A DNA stretch of 64,000 nt. It comes from Aestuariibacter sp. A3R04 (GTDB lineage: Bacteria > Pseudomonadota > Gammaproteobacteria > Enterobacterales > Alteromonadaceae). A program made the position numbers and the translations under genes. Every line of letters starts with the position of its first letter. Position 1 is the first letter of the stretch. This document shows, piece by piece, positions 1 through 9,268 of the stretch. The notes under the pieces were generated by a model that was given only the letters and a program-made list of their open reading frames with translations, was not told where the DNA came from and made no database searches. The stretch is from assembly GCF_018860805.1 (NCBI RefSeq), contig NZ_JAHKQR010000016.1, positions 186,001 through 250,000 on the forward strand. The letters are read 5' to 3'.

Positions 1-131
1 AGATCAGCGACGCAGCCTACTATCTAAAAAGACAACGCCCAGTACACGTTACCTTAACGCGGTAGTTGTCTATCCTCATTTATACTTTAGTTTAACAAAT
101 TGCCCGTAACGCTGATGCCGTGGATTTCTCA

Positions 132-147
132 CTGTATAAATTCACAG
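132..147. promoter_or_regulatory. LexA (SOS) box upstream of uvrD
   Basis: The 16-base site CTGTATAAATTCACAG fits the gammaproteobacterial LexA consensus CTGT-N8-ACAG exactly in both half-sites. It lies 55 bases before the uvrD start at 203, and its TATAAA core could serve as a -10 element. E. coli uvrD is also SOS-induced from a similar site, so regulation by LexA is a strong inference. The rest of 1-202 shows no gene. Confidence 0.9.
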
Positions 148-202
148 CTTGGTCTGGCATAATTGCCGGGCTTTAAACACAACGAAACCGGTGACCCCCC
201 TA

Positions 203-2374
203 ATGGATGTATCTTTACTGCTCGACGATCTCAACGACAAACAACGGGAAGCGGTTGCTGCCCGCCCATCCAACATGCTGGTACTGGCTGGGGCTGGAAG
301 CGGTAAAACGCGGGTGCTAGTACATCGTATTGCATGGCTGATGGAAGTAGAAAACATTGCACCATTTTCTATACTCGCCGTGACCTTTACTAACAAAGCA
401 GCTAAAGAGATGCGCGGGCGTATTGAACACCTCATGAAACGAAGCCTCCACACCATGTGGATGGGCACGTTTCACGGCCTGGCTCACCGCCTGCTGCGCG
501 CCCACTACGCTGAGGCAAATTTACCGGAAAATTTTCAAATTCTGGACTCAGACGACCAGTACCGTTTGATTCGCCGGATCCTCAAAGCCATGAATCTGGA
601 CGAAAAGCACTGGCCCCCCAGACAAGTACAATGGTATATCAACGGCAACAAAGACGAAGGACTGCGCCCACAGCACATCGAAACCCACAACGATCACACA
701 CAACAAAAAATGCGCGATATTTACGCGGCATATCAGGAGAGTTGTGATCGCTCCGGTTTAGTGGATTTTGCTGAACTGCTGCTACGAGCTCATGAACTGT
801 GGGCAAAAAACCCAGATATTCTGGCCCATTATCAGAAGCGCTTTCGGGCCGTGTTGGTTGATGAGTTCCAGGACACCAACAACATTCAGTACGCCTGGCT
901 GCGCATGCTGTGTAGCAATGGCACAAATAACATTATGATTGTGGGCGATGACGACCAATCCATTTATGGCTGGCGCGGTGCCAACGTTGACAACATCCAT
1001 AAATTCCTTAAAGATTTCCCACAACCCGAAACGATCCGGCTAGAGCAAAACTATCGCTCTACCAGCACCATCCTGAAAGCGGCAAATGCGGTTATCACTA
1101 ACAACAGTGGGCGTTTGGGTAAAGAGCTCTGGACAGAAGGTGCAGAGGGGGAACCCGTATCCGTTTATGCCGGTTTCAATGAACTCGACGAAGCTCGTTT
1201 TATTGTTTCTCAGATCAAAAGTTGGTTACAACAGGGGCACGCGCTGAGTGAGAGCGCCATTTTATACCGCAATAACGCCCAATCACGGGTGCTTGAAGAG
1301 GCATTGCTACACGAGGGCCTAGCGTACAGAATATATGGCGGCTTGAGGTTCTTCGAACGCCAGGAAATTAAGGACGCCCTCGGCTATTTGCGTATGATTA
1401 ACCACCCCCACGACGACGCGGCCTATGAACGTGTGGTTAATACCCCCAGTCGAGGTATGGGAGAAAAAACCCTGGCCTCTATCCGGGAAACGGCCAGACA
1501 GCACAATTGCTCTCTTTGGCAGGCGAGCAACTTACTCATTGCCGAAGGCGCGCTCAAAGGCCGCGCAGCAAATGCACTGCAGAGCTTCCTCTTACTCATA
1601 ACCGAACTTGAACAGGCCGTTAACGATTTACCGTTAGAAGAACAAGCCGACAAGGCCATCCGTCAGTCTGGCTTGTACGCCATGTATCAGGCTGAAAAAG
1701 GGGAAAAGGCCCAGGCACGGCTGGAAAACCTGGAAGAACTGGTAACGGCTTGTAAACAGTTCATTGTGCCTGAAGAAGCCGATGACATGACCCCACTGAG
1801 CGCGTTTCTCGCCCACGCCTCATTAGAAGCAGGCGAAACCCAAGCCAACTCCGACCAGGACGCGGTTCAAATGATGACAATTCACACAGCAAAGGGACTG
1901 GAGTTTCCGTTGGTTTTCATGGCTGGCGTAGAAGAAGGTATGTTCCCCAGCCAAATGACCAACGACGAACCGGGCAGAATGGAAGAAGAAAGACGACTTT
2001 GTTATGTGGGTATGACACGCGCCATGCAAAAGTTGTTTATTACCTATGCCGAAAGTCGTCGCTTATACGGTCAGGACAAATACCACACCGCATCGCGCTT
2101 TATTCGGGAAATCCCAGCCGAGTTCGTCGAAGAAGTGAGACTAAAGTCCACCGTTTCCCGGCCTGTGCACAATCGCTTTAGTCGGGTAACATCTCACGAG
2201 AGTTTCGAACAGACAGGGTTTCAGTTGGGTCAACGTGTACAGCACCGCAAATTTGGTGAAGGAATTGTGCTCAACTACGAAGGCGCGGGTGACCATGCCA
2301 GGGTACAGGTAAACTTTGATGAGTTTGGCAGCAAATGGCTTGTGCTGGCATACGCCAAACTTCAGCCTGTTTAG
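203..2374 (+). CDS. uvrD: DNA helicase II (UvrD)
   Basis: ATP-dependent 3'-5' superfamily 1 helicase that unwinds DNA in nucleotide excision repair (removing UvrC and the cut oligonucleotide) and in mismatch repair. The 723-residue product has the Walker A motif GAGSGKT at residues 30-36, the Walker B DEFQDT at 220-225, the GDDDQSIYGWRGA motif III region, and a C-terminal Tudor-like domain (QRVQHRKFGEGIVL). Length matches the family (about 720). The reading frame is open back to a TTG at 149, but the N-terminus MDVSLLLDDLNDKQREAV aligns with E. coli UvrD, so 203 is taken as start. A LexA box lies upstream. A diguanylate cyclase-like gene follows at 77 bases. Confidence 0.97.
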   Translation: MDVSLLLDDLNDKQREAVAARPSNMLVLAGAGSGKTRVLVHRIAWLMEVENIAPFSILAVTFTNKAAKEMRGRIEHLMKRSLHTMWMGTFHGLAHRLLRAHYAEANLPENFQILDSDDQYRLIRRILKAMNLDEKHWPPRQVQWYINGNKDEGLRPQHIETHNDHTQQKMRDIYAAYQESCDRSGLVDFAELLLRAHELWAKNPDILAHYQKRFRAVLVDEFQDTNNIQYAWLRMLCSNGTNNIMIVGDDDQSIYGWRGANVDNIHKFLKDFPQPETIRLEQNYRSTSTILKAANAVITNNSGRLGKELWTEGAEGEPVSVYAGFNELDEARFIVSQIKSWLQQGHALSESAILYRNNAQSRVLEEALLHEGLAYRIYGGLRFFERQEIKDALGYLRMINHPHDDAAYERVVNTPSRGMGEKTLASIRETARQHNCSLWQASNLLIAEGALKGRAANALQSFLLLITELEQAVNDLPLEEQADKAIRQSGLYAMYQAEKGEKAQARLENLEELVTACKQFIVPEEADDMTPLSAFLAHASLEAGETQANSDQDAVQMMTIHTAKGLEFPLVFMAGVEEGMFPSQMTNDEPGRMEEERRLCYVGMTRAMQKLFITYAESRRLYGQDKYHTASRFIREIPAEFVEEVRLKSTVSRPVHNRFSRVTSHESFEQTGFQLGQRVQHRKFGEGIVLNYEGAGDHARVQVNFDEFGSKWLVLAYAKLQPV

Positions 2375-2450
2375 TTACTGCCGATATAACCACGACAATA
2401 AAAATATTTGGGAAACCGAGGCTTACTCCCATTCTTACTTGAGGCATAAC

Positions 2451-3695
2451 ATGCAGCGAAAAGTGCTGGTAATCGAGGACAGTTCCAAGAGTCTGCAGGT
2501 CGTATCAAAACTCGTTGCCAAAGCGGGTTTACAGGCCGAGGGCGCCAGTTCATTGACCGAAGCAAAAGCGCGATTTTCCGCATCCATGCCCGAAGACTAT
2601 CTCTGTGCAGTGGTGGCGTATTCGCTGCCCGACGCGCCCAGGGGAGAAGCCATAGACTTCACCATAGACGCGTTTATTCCAACCATTGTTGTCACCGACC
2701 AGACTGATCCGGAGGTCAGAGAGAGTATCCTTAGCCGAGACATTGTCGACTACCTGGTGAAAGAGAACCATCAGGTTTACGATTTTTTAAGCCGATTGCT
2801 GGCCAGATTGGACAAAAATAAAAGCTTGGGTGTTTTGGTGGCAGATTACAAGCGCAGCCGTCGCAGAGACATGGTCGCCTTGTTGCGTCGCCACAATTTT
2901 CTGGTTTACGAAGCCAAAGATCAGGACGCAGCACAACAAGTACTGGCAGAACATCCACACATTCGACTGCTGTTGGTTGACGAGAGCCTGGATGACAAAA
3001 AGGGCATTCACTTTACAGCTGAACTCAGACGAGCCTACGCAAAAGAAGAACTCGCCATAGTAGGTATTACTGCAAAACAATCTGGCACTTCAACGGCATC
3101 ATTTTTGAAAAGCGGCGCCAATGATGTATTGCAAAGCCCGTTTTACCACGAAGAGTTTCTCGTCAGGGTTATGCAAAACCTTGAGCTTTTAGAAAGCGTT
3201 GAAACCATCAGGCGGGTGGCCAACTCAGATTACCTCACGGGCCTGCCCAATCGTCGCCACTTCTTTCACACCGTTACCACCCGGTATCGTCAACTTCCCA
3301 GGTCACAATCGCTGGCACTTATCGATTTGGATCACTTCAAAAAAGTCAATGATACCTGGGGCCACGACGCAGGTGACGCCGTATTAAAAACAGTGGCAGA
3401 CCTTATTGGAACCTTGTTTGCCGATGTGCCAGTTGCCCGCTTTGGCGGTGAAGAATTTTGTATTTACCTGCCCGATATTCCTCACGGGCAAGCAAAGCGT
3501 CGCATTATGGCATTTCGGGAGCAAATTGAAGACACCCCCATTTTGTTTAAAGACTCATTACTGGAAGTAACCGCCAGCATTGGCCTCGTTAGCAACGACA
3601 GCATGACTCTGGACAATCTGCTTAGCGAAGCTGACAAACTCTTATACCAAGCGAAATCTCAGGGGCGCAATCAGGTTTGCGACCGAGCAGATTGA
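2451..3695 (+). CDS. Two-receiver response regulator with GGDEF domain (diguanylate cyclase)
   Basis: Predicted cytoplasmic c-di-GMP synthase of 414 residues: receiver 1 (about 3-120), receiver 2 (about 125-245), GGDEF domain (about 255-412). The active-site motif is GGEEF at 332-336, so the cyclase should be active. The product-inhibition I-site (RxxD before the motif) is absent; that segment reads ADVPVARF. Receiver 2 keeps the phosphoacceptor Asp (D177, VDES). In receiver 1 the equivalent position is Ala (A56, in VVAYSLPD), so it probably cannot be phosphorylated. Start is set at 2451, with GAGG 7 bases upstream; the longer open frame overlaps uvrD. No histidine kinase lies nearby. The 3' end overlaps convergent rarD. 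Confidence 0.9.
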   Translation: MQRKVLVIEDSSKSLQVVSKLVAKAGLQAEGASSLTEAKARFSASMPEDYLCAVVAYSLPDAPRGEAIDFTIDAFIPTIVVTDQTDPEVRESILSRDIVDYLVKENHQVYDFLSRLLARLDKNKSLGVLVADYKRSRRRDMVALLRRHNFLVYEAKDQDAAQQVLAEHPHIRLLLVDESLDDKKGIHFTAELRRAYAKEELAIVGITAKQSGTSTASFLKSGANDVLQSPFYHEEFLVRVMQNLELLESVETIRRVANSDYLTGLPNRRHFFHTVTTRYRQLPRSQSLALIDLDHFKKVNDTWGHDAGDAVLKTVADLIGTLFADVPVARFGGEEFCIYLPDIPHGQAKRRIMAFREQIEDTPILFKDSLLEVTASIGLVSNDSMTLDNLLSEADKLLYQAKSQGRNQVCDRAD

Positions 3696-4603
3696 AATGC
3701 CTTGCGTTGTCCGCGGTATACCCGCAGTGAATCGGCACTGAAAACCACCAGCGCCAGCCACACAAACCCGAAGGTCACCAGGCGGTATTCATCCATCGCC
3801 TCGTTATAAGCAAATATCGCCAGCACAAACATAATTGACGGGCCAATGTACTGGAAGAAACCCAGTGTAGAGTACATGATCCGCCTTGCCGCTGCGGTGA
3901 AACAAAGCAGTGGCGCCGTAGTCACAACACCCGCGGCAAGCAGCAGCGCATTTAACGACAAACTATTGGTAAACATATTACTTTGCTCACTGGCAAACCC
4001 AATCCAGTAAACAAGTGCCAATGGTAATAGCATCACCGTTTCAATGAACAAACCCGGCAGTGAGTCCACAGCCACCTTCTTGCGCAACAACCCATACACA
4101 CTAAAGGTAATCGCAAGCACCAGGGCTATCCATGGAATTTCTCCATACGAAACCACTAACACAGACACCCCAATTACAGCCATCACCACCGCAGCCTGTT
4201 GCAATGGTCTGAGCTTTTCCCCCAAAAATATGCGACCAAAAAACACATTGATAAGGGGGTTAATGTAATAGCCCAGACTGGCGTCGAGTAAATGATCGTT
4301 GTTAATAGCCCAAATGAACAACAGCCAGTTCGCCCCCAAAAGCAACCCGGCCACGAACAACACTTTCATCACTCGAAAACTGCGCACTGCAGCCACCACC
4401 TTGGACCACTGCTTCATAGCCACAACCAGCCCCAACAGAATAACGGCAGACCACACTACTCTGTGCATCAGCACATCCATGGCGGGCAAAACCTGTAACT
4501 GCTTAAAATACACCGGGGCGACGCCCCACATGGTATAGGCGGCAATAGCACTGAGCACACCCACTTTCGTGGCGCGTGCAGCCTCATCGGCGGCGTTGTT
4601 CAA
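3671..4603 (-). CDS. rarD: RarD, EamA-family membrane transporter
   Basis: Inner-membrane drug/metabolite transporter of the RarD subfamily. It has about ten hydrophobic helices and the RarD signature near the N-terminus: GVLSAIAAYTMWGVAPVYFK, followed by HRVVWS. The substrate is unknown; E. coli RarD is linked to chloramphenicol sensitivity only by name. An ATG at 4645 gives 324 residues but has no ribosome site. A TTG at 4603 has GGAG in good position and gives an N-terminus of family length, so it is preferred, with doubt. The gene converges on the GGDEF gene with a 25-base overlap of coding ends. mgtE lies just upstream on the same strand. Confidence 0.88.
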   Translation of the reverse strand: MNNAADEAARATKVGVLSAIAAYTMWGVAPVYFKQLQVLPAMDVLMHRVVWSAVILLGLVVAMKQWSKVVAAVRSFRVMKVLFVAGLLLGANWLLFIWAINNDHLLDASLGYYINPLINVFFGRIFLGEKLRPLQQAAVVMAVIGVSVLVVSYGEIPWIALVLAITFSVYGLLRKKVAVDSLPGLFIETVMLLPLALVYWIGFASEQSNMFTNSLSLNALLLAAGVVTTAPLLCFTAAARRIMYSTLGFFQYIGPSIMFVLAIFAYNEAMDEYRLVTFGFVWLALVVFSADSLRVYRGQRKAFQSARSQT

Positions 4604-4684
4604 AACGGACTCCGTTGATAAAACAAGGTTGGAAACGCGCCGCATTGTGAAGGCGCGGCCCTACGATGGCAAGCTCTACGCGGT

Positions 4685-6022
4685 TTACAGCAGAAAAAGT
4701 GTGCCCAGGCCCAGAAATGCCACAAATCCGACAATATCGGTGACCGTTGTCAGAATAACTGAACCACTCAGAGCCGGGTCAATCCTGAGCTTCTCCAAAA
4801 TAACCGGTAGAAACACGCCCGCTAAAGCTGCAGAGACAATATTCACCAGAATAGCCAGGCAAATCACAACACCCAAAGCGCCATCGGCAAACCAGAAAGA
4901 GGCCACGACACCAATAATAATGGCCCAGATCACGCCGTTTAATCCGCCAACTTTGAGTTCTTTCACCATGAGCGCGCGGAAGTTAGCTTTAGTCACCTGC
5001 CCCAACGCTAGCCCGCGAACAATAAGTGTCAGAGTCTGACTGCCAGCGATGCCGCCCATACTGGCCACAACTGGCATAAGCACGGCCAGGGCAACAACCT
5101 GTTGCAAGGTGCCCTCGAACAGGCCAATGAACCAGGATGCCAAAAAGGCGGTGAGCAGGTTTATTCCCAGCCACAATGCACGGTTTCGCGCACTTTTTGC
5201 CACCGGAGAGAACAAATCCTCATCTTCGTCCATACCGGCGGAGGCCATAACCTGCCGTTCGTACTTCTCGTTCACCAGTTCACTGGCCGAAGTCACGTCC
5301 AAGCGGCCAATAAGCTTGTTGTTGTCGTCTACCACAGGTACCGAGGCAAACCCTGAACGCTGCACCATCAAGGACGCGGAAGTGGCGTCATCAGTGCCTT
5401 TTAACACGGGCATATTCTCCACTGTAAGTTCTACCAGTGGCACGTGCTCAGGTGCGCCAAACACGCGGGTTAGCTTTACCGCTGCAGAAAATTGCCCGGA
5501 CCGGTTCACTAAAAAAACAGTATCTGCATGCGCGGGCACATCCCGCCGGATAAGGCGTAAGCCGTCGCGAACCTTGGCATTAATGGGCAACACAAGCTGC
5601 TCATGACTAAGCCAGTGGCCAATTTCACTGTCGGCAAACTGGGTCGCCTCCCGAAAAAACGCTTGCTGTTGAGTATCCAGGGCCGCAAGTGCGAGATCCA
5701 TGAGCCTTGATGGCAGCGAATCCATCAACTCAAGTAGGTCTTCTGCCTCGATGTCTGCAAACATGAGCGCCCATTCGCTGTCCGGCGTCGCGTCGATAAG
5801 AATTTCCCGCGGGTCGCTGCGCATTTCCACCAGCACATCTGTTTTCCGGTCGCGAGGCAGGCTTTCCCAGGCTGTGATCCTGTTTTCCACCGGCAGGGAC
5901 TCAAGCAAGGTGGCGATAGAAACATCATCTTCACTTAGCAGCGTGGTAAGCAGCGCTGCACTATCGTCGCTTTGTGGGTCTGACACCAGTTCCTCTATGA
6001 GGTCGGGTAACGGTTCAGCCAT
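4685..6022 (-). CDS. mgtE: Magnesium transporter MgtE
   Basis: Magnesium channel/transporter of the inner membrane, 445 residues. Order: an N-terminal helical MgtE domain (about 1-125), a tandem CBS pair (about 130-250, with the VPVVDDNNKLIGRLDVT type repeat), then five membrane helices, including the conserved GGIAGSQTLTLIVRGLALG segment. In characterised MgtE the cytoplasmic domains bind Mg2+ and close the pore. The start at 6022 is chosen for GGAG 10 bases upstream; a GTG start at 6052 would fall inside a leader hairpin. The gene is divergent from recQ. The leader may hold an attenuator (see the feature at 6038-6055). Confidence 0.93.
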   Translation of the reverse strand: MAEPLPDLIEELVSDPQSDDSAALLTTLLSEDDVSIATLLESLPVENRITAWESLPRDRKTDVLVEMRSDPREILIDATPDSEWALMFADIEAEDLLELMDSLPSRLMDLALAALDTQQQAFFREATQFADSEIGHWLSHEQLVLPINAKVRDGLRLIRRDVPAHADTVFLVNRSGQFSAAVKLTRVFGAPEHVPLVELTVENMPVLKGTDDATSASLMVQRSGFASVPVVDDNNKLIGRLDVTSASELVNEKYERQVMASAGMDEDEDLFSPVAKSARNRALWLGINLLTAFLASWFIGLFEGTLQQVVALAVLMPVVASMGGIAGSQTLTLIVRGLALGQVTKANFRALMVKELKVGGLNGVIWAIIIGVVASFWFADGALGVVICLAILVNIVSAALAGVFLPVILEKLRIDPALSGSVILTTVTDIVGFVAFLGLGTLFLL

Positions 6023-6037
6023 GCTGGTTCTCCAATC

Positions 6038-6055
6038 AAAAAGGGTGAACACCCT
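6038..6055 (-). terminator. Possible attenuator hairpin in the mgtE leader
   Basis: Read on the minus strand, AGGGT-GTTC-ACCCT forms a 5-bp stem followed by a short T run, ending about 15 bases before the mgtE start codon. There is no upstream minus-strand gene for it to terminate. A segment further up the leader (GCCTGAC, about 6123-6129) can pair with GTCAGG at 6053-6058, which shares bases with the hairpin's 5' arm. This would be an antiterminator-like alternative. The stem is short, so the call is tentative. Confidence 0.35.
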
Positions 6056-6249
6056 GACGTTGTCCTATCTGATACGTACCCGTACCGACGGCAATATGAT
6101 CACGTTGACCATTGTATACGTTGTCAGGCTGATACAAGCCCGACAATTGAGCGAATAGTAGCTTTTTTTTCTGAATACACAACTACCTATCGCAAACTGT
6201 ACTTCGAAGTTCGTGAATATCACGTGGAAAACACGTAAAATCCCCGCTG

Positions 6250-8100
6250 ATGACTAATGCAACCTCTCCCGCAGCGCCAAATTCTTCAGATAATACCGCA
6301 TCCACGCCGCTGGAAGTGCTTTCCCGCGTGTTTGGTTACAAACAGTTCCGCGACGGACAAGAAGCGGTGATCAACGCCGTCACCGAAGGCCGTGATGCGC
6401 TGGTACTACTGCCTACTGGCGGGGGTAAGTCTTTGTGTTATCAAATCCCCGCGTTAGTTCGTGACGGTCTGGCTGTCGTCGTATCGCCCCTTATTTCTTT
6501 GATGCAGGACCAAGTAGAACAGCTAAAAGCGGTGGGTGTAAAAGCCGCCTACCTAAATTCCACTCAGGAACACGATACACAGCAATACGTTCTCAACAGC
6601 ATTCAGAACAATACGCTAAAACTACTGTATGTTTCGCCCGAGAAGTTGTTATCTCCGTGGATGATGTCATTTTTGCAGCAGCAACATCTGGCGCTGTTTG
6701 CTGTCGATGAAGCCCACTGTGTCAGTCATTGGGGCCACGATTTCAGGCAAAACTACCGCGCCTTAGGCACGCTCAAACAACGCTTCCCGCAAACGCCGGT
6801 TATTGGGCTGACGGCCACAGCCGATGCTGCCACCCAGGCTGATATCCTGGTGCAGTTGAACCTTACAGACCCTTTGGTTTACAAAGGCAGCTTCGACCGG
6901 CCCAATATCCGCTATCGGGTTATGCCGAAATACAAGGCCTTCGATCAGGTACGGGACTATGTAAAGCGACAGGACGGCAGCGGCATTATTTATTGTAACA
7001 GTCGCGCAAAAGTTGACGATCTGCACGCCCGTCTTCACCGCGACGGCATTAGTTGTGCCGCATATCACGCTGGTATGGACGCTGACGAACGAGAATACGT
7101 ACAACGGCGCTTTCTCAACGATCAGATTGACGTGGTCATCGCCACTGTGGCATTTGGCATGGGTATTAATAAATCCAATGTGCGCTTTGTGGTTCATCAT
7201 GATGTACCGCGCAGTATCGAAAATTACTATCAGGAAACGGGTCGCGCCGGTCGGGATGGCCTTGAGTCTGAAGCACTGCTTTTGTTCGATGAAAAAGACG
7301 CTGCCAGAGTCAGACAATGGATTGAACAGGGCGACGCAAACGACAGACTCGATGTGGAAATTCAAAAGTTTGCCTCTATGGAAGCGTTTGCTGAAGCGCA
7401 AACCTGCCGTCGACAGGTGTTGCTCAACTATTTCTCTCAATACAGTGACACGGCCTGCGGCAACTGTGATATTTGCCTGGATCCACCAAAACTCATTGAC
7501 GGACTGGTTATCGCACAAAAAATTCTGTCGTGCATTTTGCGCCTCAATCAGCAGGCGGGCAGCCAATACCTCATTGATGTGCTGAGAGGAAAAGCACTCA
7601 AACGCATTCACGAGTCTCAGCATCACACTATTAGCACCTATGGCATAGGTAAGGAGCATCCCGACGGTTATTGGCACAGTATGATCAACCAGCTTATTCA
7701 CCAAGGGCTGGTTCGTGTTGACCTGACCGCCGGTGCAACGCTGCGCTTAAATGAGAGCGCCCGTGCGGTACTAAAAGGCGAAGTGCCTGTAGAATTAGCC
7801 GTACCACGGCTTAGCTTTAAACCAGATCCCCGCGCTGGCAAGAAAACGACGGTTTACGACAAAGCACTGTTCAAACGTTTAAAACACTTGCGAAAAACCT
7901 TAGCAGAAGAACACAACGTACCGCCTTATGTGGTATTTAGCGATGCGACCCTGGCAGATATGGCCGCGCGCACCCCAACCACTGTAAACGACTTTCTGGA
8001 TGTGAGTGGCGTGGGTAAAACCAAGCTGGAGCGCTACGGCGAGGCGTTTTTACATCTCATCCGCGATTATCTCGACAGCGCACTAAACGATTACGCGTAG
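6250..8100 (+). CDS. recQ: ATP-dependent DNA helicase RecQ
   Basis: 3'-5' superfamily 2 helicase of the RecF recombination pathway, 616 residues. It has the Walker A motif TGGGKS at 56-61, DEAH at 153-156, the aromatic-rich loop GHDFRQNY, helicase motif VI (QETGRAGRDG), and a zinc-binding domain with Cys residues around 387-420 (CRRQ, CGNCDIC). A winged helix follows, then a C-terminal HRDC domain (about 535-610). All expected parts are present and length is normal. The ATG at 6250 has no strong ribosome site. It is divergent from mgtE, and its end overlaps the convergent GST gene by 10 bases. Confidence 0.97.
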   Translation: MTNATSPAAPNSSDNTASTPLEVLSRVFGYKQFRDGQEAVINAVTEGRDALVLLPTGGGKSLCYQIPALVRDGLAVVVSPLISLMQDQVEQLKAVGVKAAYLNSTQEHDTQQYVLNSIQNNTLKLLYVSPEKLLSPWMMSFLQQQHLALFAVDEAHCVSHWGHDFRQNYRALGTLKQRFPQTPVIGLTATADAATQADILVQLNLTDPLVYKGSFDRPNIRYRVMPKYKAFDQVRDYVKRQDGSGIIYCNSRAKVDDLHARLHRDGISCAAYHAGMDADEREYVQRRFLNDQIDVVIATVAFGMGINKSNVRFVVHHDVPRSIENYYQETGRAGRDGLESEALLLFDEKDAARVRQWIEQGDANDRLDVEIQKFASMEAFAEAQTCRRQVLLNYFSQYSDTACGNCDICLDPPKLIDGLVIAQKILSCILRLNQQAGSQYLIDVLRGKALKRIHESQHHTISTYGIGKEHPDGYWHSMINQLIHQGLVRVDLTAGATLRLNESARAVLKGEVPVELAVPRLSFKPDPRAGKKTTVYDKALFKRLKHLRKTLAEEHNVPPYVVFSDATLADMAARTPTTVNDFLDVSGVGKTKLERYGEAFLHLIRDYLDSALNDYA

Positions 8101-8753
8101 TCGTAGCGACCGCCTTTTTCCAGTGCCCGCTGATAAGCCGGTCGGGCATGCACTTTCTCTACCCACTTGGCCACCGCCGGGTACGCATCAGCACGCCCCA
8201 TTGAGACGAGGGTTTCCAATGGGAATATCATCTGCACATCTGCGCCAGTTGGTTCCGTACCTGCAAACCATTCATGATTTTTCAAATATGATTCCGTGTA
8301 CTTCATGCTCTCTTTGAGATTGGGCCCGTAGTATGCTTCGGTTATACCGTCGAGTATTTTCGACGCCAGGGGCCTTAGTAACCAAGGCATTTTATCCTTC
8401 GCTTTAGAAAATACTAATGCTGCCACCCGAGGTGGCATCAACGAACCTTCAGCAAAATGCAACCAGAACCAGTATTGCTGGCGAAGCAGGGAATCGTCAG
8501 CTGGTTGAAAGCGCCCTTCACCGTAGGAGTTAATGATAAACTCAACAATGGCGCCGGACTCCGCCAAACTACCGGTATCTGTTGTTAATACCGGCGAGCG
8601 ACCTAATGGATGAATAGCTTTCATTTGCGCTGGTGCAAGGCCTGTTTTAGGATCCCGCTGGTAGGTTTCAAGGTGATATTCTACGCCGAGTTCTTCTAAT
8701 AGCCATAGAATACGCTGGGAACGGGAATTGTTAAGATGGTGAACGGTGAGCAT
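8091..8753 (-). CDS. Glutathione S-transferase family protein
   Basis: Cytosolic GST-like enzyme of 220 residues. It has an N-terminal thioredoxin fold (about 1-78, with the SRSQRILWLLEEL segment that supplies the glutathione-contacting Ser and helix 1, and SPVL/ESGAI for glutathione binding) and an all-helical C-terminal domain. The layout resembles the Gtt1-like/bacterial GST group, but the substrate cannot be told. Start is set at 8753 (MLTVHHLNN, with AAAGGG upstream); the frame runs open to 8822. It converges on recQ. Confidence 0.88.
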   Translation of the reverse strand: MLTVHHLNNSRSQRILWLLEELGVEYHLETYQRDPKTGLAPAQMKAIHPLGRSPVLTTDTGSLAESGAIVEFIINSYGEGRFQPADDSLLRQQYWFWLHFAEGSLMPPRVAALVFSKAKDKMPWLLRPLASKILDGITEAYYGPNLKESMKYTESYLKNHEWFAGTEPTGADVQMIFPLETLVSMGRADAYPAVAKWVEKVHARPAYQRALEKGGRYDYA

Positions 8754-8852
8754 ACAGACCCTTTGCAAAAATACGACGACGCGAGACGCGACATGCTGTT
8801 CCTTATACGGGACAGATGCCAAAACAGTTCACTCTGAAAGAGGATATGCCTG

Positions 8853-9161
8853 ATGTTACGGTTTGACTGCCACCAGTTTGCACAAAGCGCCCAACTACAA
8901 GGTAACGCGATAGTGCTTTCCCTGCCCCTTCCCCACTCTCCAGCGGAAGCAAACAGACTGATAACGCAGTTTGCTCAGGCGTTCGAATGTAAATTGCACG
9001 CCCCCGACTGGGGCGCAGATCGTTTACAGGTGCTTTTCACCTGCCATCAGCAACAATACCTTTTTCATATCGAATGGCTTTGCGAAGCTATTTGGATAGA
9101 ACCTGTTGGCGCTAACGATGAGAAACTCACATTGCTTTGGGAACACATTACGGCCAAATAA
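8853..9161 (+). CDS. Small conserved protein, possibly DUF3630-like
   Basis: A 102-residue soluble protein with no signal peptide or membrane helix. It is rich in aromatic residues and His/Gln/Cys (for example CHQQQYLFHIEWLCEAIWIE). A good ribosome site (AGAGGA) precedes the ATG. Its size and composition recall the small DUF3630 proteins of marine gammaproteobacteria, but I am not certain and give no function. It lies between the divergent GST gene and ribA, about 160 bases before ribA. Confidence 0.7.
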   Translation: MLRFDCHQFAQSAQLQGNAIVLSLPLPHSPAEANRLITQFAQAFECKLHAPDWGADRLQVLFTCHQQQYLFHIEWLCEAIWIEPVGANDEKLTLLWEHITAK

Positions 9162-9268
9162 CTGTCAATTTCATTAGAACCTGTCAGCGCTCCTGCACTG
9201 CCGGATAGCCATCATCCGTTATAGGTCAGAACAACTCGTGCTATAGTAAGCATTTCAACGCTTGTAAA

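Noticed and set aside
4569-5606. Plus-strand open frames (156 and 185 codons) opposite mgtE
   Set aside because: Both are antisense to mgtE and rarD coding sequence, are Ser/Thr/Arg-rich as reverse-frame shadows usually are, and match no family.
6201-6210. Ten-base palindrome ACTTCGAAGT before recQ
   Set aside because: Too short to separate from chance and no second copy was seen; it does not match a LexA box.
6763-7704. Long antisense open frame (313 codons) inside recQ
   Set aside because: It lies wholly inside a complete, intact recQ gene, has no ribosome site and no recognisable domain; it is a codon-bias shadow.
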